Shown one piece after another: positions 8,025 through 17,723 of a DNA stretch of 36,028 nucleotides (positions within the stretch are counted from its first letter, which is position 1; each line of letters opens with the position of its first letter). The DNA lies in assembly GCA_009782505.1 (NCBI GenBank), contig WRIW01000003.1, positions 1 to 36,028 of the forward strand, read 5' to 3'. This DNA is from Clostridiales bacterium. Its GTDB lineage: Bacteria > Bacillota > Peptococcia > DRI-13 > UBA5745. A program made the position numbers and the translations under genes. The notes below the pieces were generated by a model, which was not told the origin of the DNA, searched no databases, and saw only the letters and a list, made by a program, of their open reading frames with translations.

Positions 8025-9182
8025 TTACTTCCACATGGACAGGTTGTCCCGGTGGATCACCTCCGGGTCATTGCCGGGCCCCAGTATGGCGTCGATCTCG
8101 CTGCTATGCCTGCCCCTGATCTTCTCGATCTCCTCCGTGCTGTAGTTCACGATCCCCCGGGCTATGGTTTCCGCGCCCCGGCGGATATCCACTACCTCGC
8201 CCCGCTGGAAGCCGCCCTCCACATGAAGTATGCCGCTGGGCAGCAGGCTCCTGCCCATATCCAGTAAAGCGGCGGAAGCGCCTTCGTCGACGACGATGGC
8301 CCCCGCCGGCCGGGTACTGTACGCCAGCCAGCCCTTCCTGCTCCCCAGCACATGGGCGCTGGGCACAAACAAGGTCCCTCCCGGCGTCCCTCCGTCCTCC
8401 CCCTCACCCTCCTGCACATTAAGGAACTGCAGGCAATGCCGGTGGCTGCCGTTGGTCAGTACCATAGGTATCCCCTGGGTCACGGCGATCCTGGCCGCCG
8501 CGATCTTCGTCGCCATGCCTCCGCTGGCGAACTTGCTCCCGCCGCCCCCGGCCAGCGCCTCGATCTCCCCCGTGATCTCCTCCACCACAGGTATCAGCTC
8601 CGCGCCGGGATCCTTGCGGGGGTCTTGGGTATACAAGCCGTCGATATCAGACAAAAGCACCAGCAGGTCGGCGTCTACCAGCCCGGCTACCATGGCTGCC
8701 AGGGTATCGTTGTCGCCCACCTTTACCTGGTCGAAGGCCACGGTGTCGTTTTCATTGATGATGGGCACCGCGCCGTACTCGCTGATCCGGCGGAGGGTAT
8801 TTCTCGCGTTGAGGTAACGCCGTCGGTGGGCTACGTCATCTTTCGTCAGGAGTATCTGCGCCACGGCAGCGCCATACTCGCCGAAGAACTTCTCATAAGT
8901 GTGCATCAGTATACCTTGCCCCACGGCGGCTAAAGCCTGCCTGGAAGATATCTCCTTCGGGTACTCCTGTACATTAAGCCGCCCCATGCCGGCGCCCACG
9001 GCCGCGGAAGTCACCAGTATGACTTCCCGCCCCTGGTTTCGAAGATCCACCAGCTGCCTGACCAGCAGCTCCATACGCGCCAGGTTTAAGTTGCCCGTCT
9101 CATGCATCAGCGTGCTGGAGCCCACCTTGACCACTATACGCCGCTTGCTCAGCAGCTTCCGCCACTCGCCCTTTACGTCCAT
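8025..9182 (-). CDS. proB: Glutamate 5-kinase
   Basis: The first enzyme of proline synthesis: it phosphorylates glutamate at the gamma carboxyl and is usually feedback-inhibited by proline. An amino-acid-kinase domain (about residues 14-255) starts with VVKVGSSTL and has INENDTVAF, VGDNDTLAAMVAGL and LLSDIDGLYTQDPR. A C-terminal PUA domain (about 285-370) includes GASAALLDMGRSLLPSGI and FQRGEVVDI. GGAGAG precedes the ATG by 6 nt. The 20 nt ending in that ribosome binding site are identical to a leader in front of a pilus gene (see 9190-9209). ProB and proA are almost contiguous and surely cotranslated as a pathway unit. Confidence 0.96.
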   Translation of the reverse strand: MDVKGEWRKLLSKRRIVVKVGSSTLMHETGNLNLARMELLVRQLVDLRNQGREVILVTSAAVGAGMGRLNVQEYPKEISSRQALAAVGQGILMHTYEKFFGEYGAAVAQILLTKDDVAHRRRYLNARNTLRRISEYGAVPIINENDTVAFDQVKVGDNDTLAAMVAGLVDADLLVLLSDIDGLYTQDPRKDPGAELIPVVEEITGEIEALAGGGGSKFASGGMATKIAAARIAVTQGIPMVLTNGSHRHCLQFLNVQEGEGEDGGTPGGTLFVPSAHVLGSRKGWLAYSTRPAGAIVVDEGASAALLDMGRSLLPSGILHVEGGFQRGEVVDIRRGAETIARGIVNYSTEEIEKIRGRHSSEIDAILGPGNDPEVIHRDNLSMWK

Positions 9183-9189
9183 CGTATCT

Positions 9190-9209
9190 CTCCTATGATG
9201 AGCTACGCC
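9190..9209 (-). repeat. 20-bp leader shared by proB and a pilus gene
   Basis: On the minus strand GGCGTAGCTCATCATAGGAG ends in the proB ribosome binding site. The identical 20-mer lies at 29254-29273 ahead of the TadE-like gene at 28840-29244. Its core CGTAGCTCA recurs upstream of the prepilin peptidase RBS (plus 28006-28014). It could be a dispersed intergenic repeat or a shared leader signal; function is unknown. Confidence 0.6.
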
Positions 9210-9243
9210 AGCGTCCCCATGGCGGCGTTGCCCTCTCCGGCGC

Positions 9244-10686
9244 TCATCTCTCCCGCCAAAACCCCCTGCTAAACAAAACCAAAACCGTATAGAGCTCCAG
9301 CCTGCCGAAAAGCATCAGCAGAGGCAGGAAAAACATACTCCAAGCCGGCATATCGCTGTAATTGATCAGCGGCCCAAGCTTGCCAAATGCCGTACCCACA
9401 TTATTGATGCAGGCGCCCACTACGGAAAATGCGGTGAGCAAGTCATATCCGGCCAGGCAGAAAAGCATAGTCGAGGCGACCGTGATCATCACGTAGATGA
9501 AGAAAAAGCTTTGGATCGGCGCCAGGGCCTCCACGGTGACCACCTTGCCGTTGATACGCGGATTCACCACCGCCTTGGGATGAAGGACGCGGGTCAGCGT
9601 CGAGCCGACCCCTTTCATCAGGATCAGGAACCTCCCTACCTTGAGCCCGCCGCCCGTAGAGCCTGAGCAGGCTCCGATGAAGGGGAGGATCATCACGAAA
9701 AGCTGCCCGGCGGGAGGCCACTCCGTATAATCCGTGCTGATGAAGCCGGTGGAGGTGATGGCCGATGTGAGCTGCACATAGCTTTCCATCAACGCCGAAG
9801 AGACCCTCCGCCCCTCCGCGCTAAGCACCGCGGTCGTGAGCAATACCGCTGCAAGGATGATCCCGAAGTATACCCTGAGCTCCTCATTTTTCCAGAAAGG
9901 CTTCAGGGAACGCTCCTTGAGAGCGGTGTAGTACAAGTCTATGCGCAAACCGGAAATCATCGCGAAGAAAGCAAGTATGACCCGTATCAGCGGGGAAAAG
10001 GAGGAGATATTGTCGTTCCTGGTGGAGAACCCGCCGGTGGATATCGCGCCGAAAGCATGGCAGACCGCGTCGAAAAAAGACATCCCCGCAGCAAACAGGG
10101 TGAGGATCATGATCACCGTCAGGATGATATAGGTGAGCCAGAGTATCTTCGCCGTCTCCCTTATCCTGGGGGCGACCTTTTCCTTGAAGGGCCCCGTCGT
10201 CTCCGCCCGGAACATCTGCAAGCCGTTGTTGCCGAGGATACTGAGTATCGACACGAAAAGAACGATGATACCCAAGCCGCCCAGCCAGAAGGTCATGCTC
10301 CGCCATAAGAGGATACTGCGCCCCACGCTCTCCAGGTCGGAAATGGCCGACACCCCTGTGGTAGTGAACCCCGCGATAGACTCAAAAAACGCCTTGGGGA
10401 AATCCGATACGACGCCAAACCATAGATAGGGCAACGCCCCAAATACCCCGGCTATAAGCCATGTAAGGGTCACCAGCAGATAGGCGTCGCGGGAGGTAAT
10501 GTCTTCCGCCTCCCGGAACCCCGAGTACAGGCCCGCTCCGGTGATAAACCCCGCCGCGCCGGTCAGGGCGAAAACCAGCGTATGCCGATCCCCGTCAAAA
10601 TACCCGACCAGCATGGGGAAAAACATCGATAAGCCAAGTATCGCCAGGACCGCGCCCAGATACGGGAGTATGCGCCGGATGATCAT
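9244..10686 (-). CDS. trkH: TrkH/KtrB-family potassium uptake channel subunit
   Basis: A 480-aa polytopic membrane protein with about ten hydrophobic segments. The four selectivity-filter-like loops include FTTTGVSAISDLES, GAISTGGFSTRNDN, ITSTGFISTDYTEWP and NVGTAFGKLGP; GACSGSTGGGLKVGR is the usual cytoplasmic turn. Together with TrkA it imports potassium, gated by nucleotide binding to TrkA. The start ATG overlaps the trkA stop by 4 nt with no separate RBS, implying translational coupling. I use trkH because the partner is a full two-domain TrkA rather than a single-domain KtrA. Confidence 0.94.
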   Translation of the reverse strand: MIIRRILPYLGAVLAILGLSMFFPMLVGYFDGDRHTLVFALTGAAGFITGAGLYSGFREAEDITSRDAYLLVTLTWLIAGVFGALPYLWFGVVSDFPKAFFESIAGFTTTGVSAISDLESVGRSILLWRSMTFWLGGLGIIVLFVSILSILGNNGLQMFRAETTGPFKEKVAPRIRETAKILWLTYIILTVIMILTLFAAGMSFFDAVCHAFGAISTGGFSTRNDNISSFSPLIRVILAFFAMISGLRIDLYYTALKERSLKPFWKNEELRVYFGIILAAVLLTTAVLSAEGRRVSSALMESYVQLTSAITSTGFISTDYTEWPPAGQLFVMILPFIGACSGSTGGGLKVGRFLILMKGVGSTLTRVLHPKAVVNPRINGKVVTVEALAPIQSFFFIYVMITVASTMLFCLAGYDLLTAFSVVGACINNVGTAFGKLGPLINYSDMPAWSMFFLPLLMLFGRLELYTVLVLFSRGFWRER

Positions 10687-12026
10687 GAGCGGCCAAACAA
10701 CGCGATGACCTGATCGGACACAGAGGGCAGGCCAAACATGATGATCTTATCCTCAGGCAGCATCCTGTCGTTCCCTTTCGCGATGATGACCTCCCCGTCC
10801 CGGATGATGGACCCTACGATAGAGCCTACGGGGAAAACCACATCCATCAGCTTTTGCCCGGCCACCGGGCTTTTTGACGATACGACAAACTCCATGATCC
10901 CCACCTCCGCTTCCCGGAGAAGCGTGAACGACAGCAAGTTCGAGCCTTTCTTAATGAACCGGTACATAGTATTTGCGGTGAGTATCCGGGGGCTGACCCC
11001 GATATCGATGCCCACCCGCTCCATGATGTCGATGTAATCCGACCTCTGCAGCAGGGCTATGGTACGCTTCGCGCCGAGGTATTTGGCAAATACGCTGACC
11101 AGCAGGTTCATCTTGTCGTCGTCGGTGAGGCTGATGAATACATCCGCCTTCCCCGCCCCTTCGTCCCTGAGCAGGTCGATGTCCGTGGCGTCGCCGTTGA
11201 TCACCAATATATGGCTGTACTCTTCCGACAGCGCCTCGCACTTCCCGCGATCCTTCTCGATCAGCTTCACCGTATAATTCCTTTTCTTGAGCAAACGCGC
11301 CAAATGCTCCCCTGTCTTCCCCCCGCCGAGAAGCATCACCCTTTGTATCTGCTCCCTCTCCATTCCCAGGAGGTTTTCCATTTTGACCATTTCCGTCGTC
11401 CTGGTCAGCAGGAAGATAATGTCCCCTTCCAAAAGCTTATCGCTGCCCCGTGGGATGATGATTTTGTGATTGCGGTGTATGGCTACGATCAAATGGGGCA
11501 GATCCTGGCTCAGCTGGCTCAGGCTCCAGCCTTTGACCGGGGACTTCTCGGTGATGGGCAGCTCCAGCATCATGACCTTTCGGTTCGCGCTATACATCAC
11601 ATCCAGGGCTTCAGGCACTTCCATGAGCTTCGCGATCTCTTCCGCGGCCACCAGCTCGGGATTGATGATCAGGTCGATACCGGACAGGAGGCTGGTCCCG
11701 GAGGTCTTCTCTTCCAGGTACTCCGGGTTGCTCACACGGGCGATGGTATTGTCCACCCCGGCCTGCTTGCCCAGCATACAGGCTACCATGTTTACCTCGT
11801 CGGAGCCGGTCACGGCCAGGAGCAAGCCCGCTTCAGACACCCCCGCGCGCTCCAGTACGGCTATGCTCGCCCCGTTCCCCTGGACTACGCGGATATCCAG
11901 CCTTTCCCGGAGGGTATCGGCGTTCGCTTCTTTGATCTCAACCACCGTGACGTCGTAGTTTTCCCTGGAGAGGAGCTCGGCCAGGGAATAGCCAAGGGTG
12001 CCGCCGCCCACAATAATCGCAAGCAT
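10683..12026 (-). CDS. trkA: Trk potassium transport regulatory subunit TrkA
   Basis: A 447-aa cytoplasmic protein with two tandem RCK units. The first Rossmann domain begins MLAIIVGGGTLGYSLAELL, with the acidic strand end VTVVEIKE; the second begins RVMLLGGGKTGEHLARLL at about residue 230 with VKLIEKD. Each is followed by an RCK_C (TrkA_C) domain, for example SPVKGWSLSQL and SPVAGQKLMDV. It binds NAD(H) or ATP/ADP and gates TrkH. AGGAGG lies about 9 nt before the ATG. The gene starts 42 bp after the ligA stop on the same strand, so it may be read through from the repair genes. Confidence 0.95.
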   Translation of the reverse strand: MLAIIVGGGTLGYSLAELLSRENYDVTVVEIKEANADTLRERLDIRVVQGNGASIAVLERAGVSEAGLLLAVTGSDEVNMVACMLGKQAGVDNTIARVSNPEYLEEKTSGTSLLSGIDLIINPELVAAEEIAKLMEVPEALDVMYSANRKVMMLELPITEKSPVKGWSLSQLSQDLPHLIVAIHRNHKIIIPRGSDKLLEGDIIFLLTRTTEMVKMENLLGMEREQIQRVMLLGGGKTGEHLARLLKKRNYTVKLIEKDRGKCEALSEEYSHILVINGDATDIDLLRDEGAGKADVFISLTDDDKMNLLVSVFAKYLGAKRTIALLQRSDYIDIMERVGIDIGVSPRILTANTMYRFIKKGSNLLSFTLLREAEVGIMEFVVSSKSPVAGQKLMDVVFPVGSIVGSIIRDGEVIIAKGNDRMLPEDKIIMFGLPSVSDQVIALFGRS

Positions 12027-12068
12027 TGATGAATGCCTCCTGGTTTTATTCGTTATTATCGCTCTATA

Positions 12069-14189
<2,121 letters not shown>

Positions 14190-14211
14190 TCGCCCCCACG
14201 CTTCGTTCATT

Positions 14212-16641
14212 CTACTCCAGCCTGCTGATCGGGGCGATGTCCGCCTGCAGGTCCCGCAAGCCTTTGTCGGGGAAAGCCACGGTATAGATCAGCCCCGCGC
14301 CGGCGCCCTTCGAGCCCACGACTACCCCCGGCCCCCAGCGCTGATGGAGTATCTTGTCCCCGGCTTTATACGCTTCGACCCGGCCCGGGGGCGCCGCTGC
14401 CTTGCCCTCAGCGCCCCCCGCGAGCCCGCTGCCCCATTTGCTTCCGGCGCCGCTGCCGCTTCCGGCGGATGCCCCGGGCGCGTCGTACCCGGCCCTTCTG
14501 CCGCTCATGCCTGACGCGCCCCTGCCGCCCTGGGGATACTCTTCCATCAGGTACTCCGGTATCTCCCTCAGGAAGCGGGAGGGCAGTTGTTCGGCATAGC
14601 TGCCGTACTGGTTGCGCCGGGAAGCCCAGGAGAGATACAGCTTCTCCTTGGCCCTGGTCATGGCTACATAACACAGGCGCCGCTCTTCCTCGATCTCGCT
14701 GTCGGTGACGGAGCGGAAGTGGGGAAACACTCTCTCCTCCATCCCCACCATGAAGACCTGGGGGAACTCCAGCCCTTTCGCCATATGCATGGTCATGATC
14801 TGGACCGCGCCTTTCTGCTCCTCGTCCTCCGCCAGATCCATGTCGGTGATGAGGGATATCTCCCCCAGGAACTCAGCCAGGGAGCCCGCCGCCGTCCGGT
14901 CATAATCGTCCGCTTTATTCAGGAACTCCTGGAGGTTCGCCAGCCTATCCCTGTTTTCCAAGGTTTCTGCCTCCTGGAGCATCCGCCGGTAACCGCTTTC
15001 CATCAGGATGCTCCTGCTAAGCTGCCCGACGTTTTCCACCGCGGCCAGTTCCCGTAGCTTGGCATATAGCAGCCGGAACTCCTCCAGGGACCTGTCCGCC
15101 CTCGGGGGAAGGCCCAAGCCCTCCCGGTCGGACAACGCTTCCGCCAGACCCATGCCCCTCTCCAGGCTATGGGCGACGACGCGGTTTACGGTAGCGTCGC
15201 CTATCCCCCGCCTGGGAAGGTTTACAACACGCCGGAAAGCCACCTGGTCTTCGGGGTTGGCGATGAGCTTCAGGTAGGCCAATATGTCCTTGATCTCCCT
15301 GCGTTCGTAGAATCTTATGCCGCCGATGACCACATAGGGGATGCGGCAGGCGGCGAACCATTCTTCCAGCTGCCGGGACTGGGCGTTGGTACGCATCAGT
15401 ACGGCATGGTCGCTGAATTTGCCGCCCCTCTCACGGGTCATCTGTATGCGGCTGCATACGAACCTCGCCTCGTCCTTGTCGTCGGAGGCGCGGTAGCAGT
15501 ACAGCTTATCCCCCTTCTCCTTCTCCGTCCAGAGCTTCTTTTCCTTGCGCTCCCTATTGTTCGCCACAAGCTGGTTGGCCGCGTCCAGTATATGCCCCGT
15601 AGACCGGTAGTTCTGCTCTACCCGTATCACCGTGGCGCCGGGGAAGTCCCGCTCGAAGTCCAGTATGTTGCGGATATCCGCCTGCCGGAAGCTGTAGATG
15701 GACTGGTCGTCGTCCCCCACCACGCATATATTGCCATGCTCTTCGGCAAGCATCTTGACCAGGCGGTACTGGATGTGGTTCGTATCCTGATACTCGTCTA
15801 CCATGATGTAGCGGAACCTTTTTCTGTACTTCTCCAAACACTCAGGGTGGCGCCGGAAGAGGATGGCCGTCTGCAGCAGCAGGTCGTCAAAATCCATGGC
15901 GTTGTTTCTGACCAGGCTCTGCTGGTACCGGGCGTAGACCAGGGGCAGCATGTGCTCTTTATCCTCGGAAGGCGGGGCATAGTCCACCGGCGGGAGCTTC
16001 ATGGCGCTCTTCTGGTTGCTGATCCAGCTCAGGTAAGCCTTGGGGTGGTGCTCCTTGTCGTCAAGCCTCAAGCCCCGAAGTATCTCCTTGATGACCTGCT
16101 CCTGGTCGCCTGCGTCATAGATGGAAAAATCATCCTGGTACCCTTCCAGGTATCTGCTCTCCCGCTTTAGTATCCGCAGGCAGGCGCTGTGGAAGGTCAT
16201 GACCCACATATCCCCCAAAGCCTCGCCCAGTAAGGCTTCCAGCCTTTCCCGCATCTCCCGGGCGGCTTTGTTGGTGAATGTGATCGCCAGGATGTCGTAC
16301 ATGGGCACGCCCTGCCCGCCGATGAGGGACAATAGCTGCCGGGAAAGCACGGGCCTCTCTCCCGACTTGCCCTGCTCCGTCAGGAAACGGGCAAGGTACG
16401 CCAGCTCCTCTTCCCCCGCCCAGTCCGGCGGCGGGTAGCCCGGGTCGTAGTCCGGCCCGAAAGCGAGCAGATGGAGGATACGGTAGACCATGGCCGTCGT
16501 CTTGCCGCTTCCCGCCCCTGCCAGGCATAACACAGGCCCGCGCCCGGTTTCCACCGCGAGCCGTTGCCCTGCGTTTAAACGGGACAAAATCATATTGCGG
16601 ATCTCGTCCCGTAATGCGTTATACTGCCCAACGTCAATCAT
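14212..16641 (-). CDS. pcrA: UvrD/PcrA-type superfamily 1 DNA helicase
   Basis: An 809-aa 3'-5' helicase acting in repair and in removing RNA polymerase or RecA from DNA. Motifs in order: Q motif LNAGQRLAVE, Walker A AGAGSGKTT (residues 41-49), AITFTNKAAREMRER, VDEYQDTN, VVGDDDQSIYSFRQAD, EQNYRST, MTMHMAKGLEFP and RLCYVAMTRAKEKLYLS. The last 60 residues (DKILHQRWGPGVVVGSKG onward) are the Tudor-like RNA-polymerase-binding tail of PcrA. A Gly/Ser/Ala-rich linker of about 50 residues precedes it. Its start overlaps the yerC stop by 8 nt; order yerC-pcrA-ligA is the Firmicute arrangement, here without pcrB. Confidence 0.95.
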   Translation of the reverse strand: MIDVGQYNALRDEIRNMILSRLNAGQRLAVETGRGPVLCLAGAGSGKTTAMVYRILHLLAFGPDYDPGYPPPDWAGEEELAYLARFLTEQGKSGERPVLSRQLLSLIGGQGVPMYDILAITFTNKAAREMRERLEALLGEALGDMWVMTFHSACLRILKRESRYLEGYQDDFSIYDAGDQEQVIKEILRGLRLDDKEHHPKAYLSWISNQKSAMKLPPVDYAPPSEDKEHMLPLVYARYQQSLVRNNAMDFDDLLLQTAILFRRHPECLEKYRKRFRYIMVDEYQDTNHIQYRLVKMLAEEHGNICVVGDDDQSIYSFRQADIRNILDFERDFPGATVIRVEQNYRSTGHILDAANQLVANNRERKEKKLWTEKEKGDKLYCYRASDDKDEARFVCSRIQMTRERGGKFSDHAVLMRTNAQSRQLEEWFAACRIPYVVIGGIRFYERREIKDILAYLKLIANPEDQVAFRRVVNLPRRGIGDATVNRVVAHSLERGMGLAEALSDREGLGLPPRADRSLEEFRLLYAKLRELAAVENVGQLSRSILMESGYRRMLQEAETLENRDRLANLQEFLNKADDYDRTAAGSLAEFLGEISLITDMDLAEDEEQKGAVQIMTMHMAKGLEFPQVFMVGMEERVFPHFRSVTDSEIEEERRLCYVAMTRAKEKLYLSWASRRNQYGSYAEQLPSRFLREIPEYLMEEYPQGGRGASGMSGRRAGYDAPGASAGSGSGAGSKWGSGLAGGAEGKAAAPPGRVEAYKAGDKILHQRWGPGVVVGSKGAGAGLIYTVAFPDKGLRDLQADIAPISRLE

Positions 16642-16933
16642 TTTGCTTATAACGCTCCAGTATCCGGCTGTATCCGTCCGCCCCGTAGTGAAGGCATTTC
16701 TTCACCCGGCTGATGGTAGCCGTGCTGACCCCGGTCTCCTGTATGATATCGGAGTAAGTATGGTTTTCCGTAAGCATTTTCACTACGCGCCAGCGCTGGG
16801 CCATCGCCTTGAGCTCCCCCACGGTGCAGAGGTCTTCGAAAAAGCGGTAGCACTCCTCCTGATCCTCCAGAAGCAGGAAGGCGTGAAATAAATCGTCTAT
16901 CATCGGGTCTTGAAGCCTTGATTGGTAAGCCAT
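16634..16933 (-). CDS. yerC: YerC/YecD-family TrpR-like DNA-binding protein
   Basis: A 99-aa protein of the Trp-repressor superfamily. Its N-terminal helices (DDLFHAFLLLEDQEECYRFFEDLCT) are followed by LKAMAQRWRVVKML and a helix-turn-helix with SDIIQETGVSTATISRVKKCL (about residues 60-81). TrpR-like proteins bind operators as dimers; the ligand and target of YerC are not established as far as I know. It overlaps pcrA by 8 nt, an association that recurs across Firmicutes. The RBS is poor (GGCGGG close to the ATG), so its expression level or exact start is less certain than its identity. Confidence 0.92.
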   Translation of the reverse strand: MAYQSRLQDPMIDDLFHAFLLLEDQEECYRFFEDLCTVGELKAMAQRWRVVKMLTENHTYSDIIQETGVSTATISRVKKCLHYGADGYSRILERYKQND

Positions 16934-16968
16934 ATCATCCCGCCTCTTCTGCGTTGATCCGCAAGCTA

Positions 16969-17466
16969 CTAAAAGCTGCTTTCGCTTGTCCCAAACAACC
17001 TGTTTTTGATAGCTTCCTCCACCATGGGCGTGACAAGCCCGGTGATTTTGGCCCCCGTCCTGCCCACTTGCTTGATCATGGAAGAGCTGATGAAGGAGTA
17101 CTCCGGGCCCGATAATAGAAATACCGTCTCGATGCTGTCGTCCAGGTACTTGTTGATGGTAGCGATCTGCATCTCGTATTCGTAGTCCGATATAGCCCGC
17201 AGCCCGCGTATGATGGCGTTCGCCCCGTGTTTTTTCGCGAAATCCACAGTGAGGGCGCTATACACGTCGATGGAGCAGTTGGGCAGATGGGCCACCGCGT
17301 CGGCGATGAAGGCTTTGCGCTCCTCCAGGTCAAATAATGAGTTTTTGTAGTTTTGGTCGGCAACCGCAATGATGACCTGGTCAAATAATCGGCAGGCCCT
17401 CTCCGCGATGTGCAGATGCCCTACGGTCACCGGGTCAAAGCTGCCTGGATATATAGCTTTACTCAT
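16969..17466 (-). CDS. coaD: Phosphopantetheine adenylyltransferase
   Basis: A 165-aa nucleotidyltransferase that adenylates 4'-phosphopantetheine to dephospho-CoA, the penultimate step of coenzyme A synthesis. It shows YPGSFDPVTVGHLHI (T/HxGH motif at residues 8-17), RGLRAISDYEYEMQIA, YSFISSSMIKQVGRTG with the ISSS/T signature, and VTPMVEEAI. Length is standard. AGGAGG precedes the ATG by about 7 nt. It is separated from dnaE by 257 bp that contain a series of hairpins, so it may be controlled separately. Confidence 0.96.
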   Translation of the reverse strand: MSKAIYPGSFDPVTVGHLHIAERACRLFDQVIIAVADQNYKNSLFDLEERKAFIADAVAHLPNCSIDVYSALTVDFAKKHGANAIIRGLRAISDYEYEMQIATINKYLDDSIETVFLLSGPEYSFISSSMIKQVGRTGAKITGLVTPMVEEAIKNRLFGTSESSF

Positions 17467-17523
17467 ATCCTTCCTCCTCTCGCTTGTCTCTTTCGCTTCT
17501 GACAGCGCCCGCTTCCTCAGCCG

Positions 17524-17669
17524 GCTCGGTCATGTACCTTCTGTGGTACACTCCCGAGCGGCTTTCGTTGCTTGAGGCTCTGTCCAAATCTTTGATTTGG
17601 TAAACAGAACCCATGCACAGCTTGCCCAAGAGAGTGGGCGCAAGCCCCATCTCGATTGGCTGCAAGCCA
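17524..17669. other. Run of four hairpins between dnaE and coaD (possible structured RNA or repeat)
   Basis: Hairpin 1: GCTCGG/CCGAGC (17524-17529, 17554-17559) with a 3/3 internal loop, then TGTACC/GGTACA around a 6-nt loop. Hairpin 2: 17576-17611, CCAAATC-TTT-GATTTGG extended by TCTGT/ACAGA across a bulge. Hairpin 3: 17620-17645, GCTTGCCC with GGGC(GC)AAGC. Hairpin 4: TGGCT-GCA-AGCCA at 17657-17669. They lie in the 257-bp gap 17467-17723, which has no credible coding gene. On the minus strand this would be the dnaE 3' region and coaD leader. It may be a terminator cluster, a dispersed repeat or a noncoding RNA; I recognise no known riboswitch. Confidence 0.5.
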
Positions 17670-17723
17670 CTGCTGTCTTGTCAGAAACGAAATATCCTGC
17701 GCGACTTCCGCCTCTTTCGCTTT

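Noticed and set aside
15169-16170. 333-codon frame opposite pcrA
   Set aside because: Antisense shadow of pcrA; the composition (Val/Leu/His-rich) mirrors helicase codons.
17459-17665. 68-codon minus-strand frame between dnaE and coaD
   Set aside because: It runs across the hairpins and the coaD start. No RBS and no family; the structure explains the region better.
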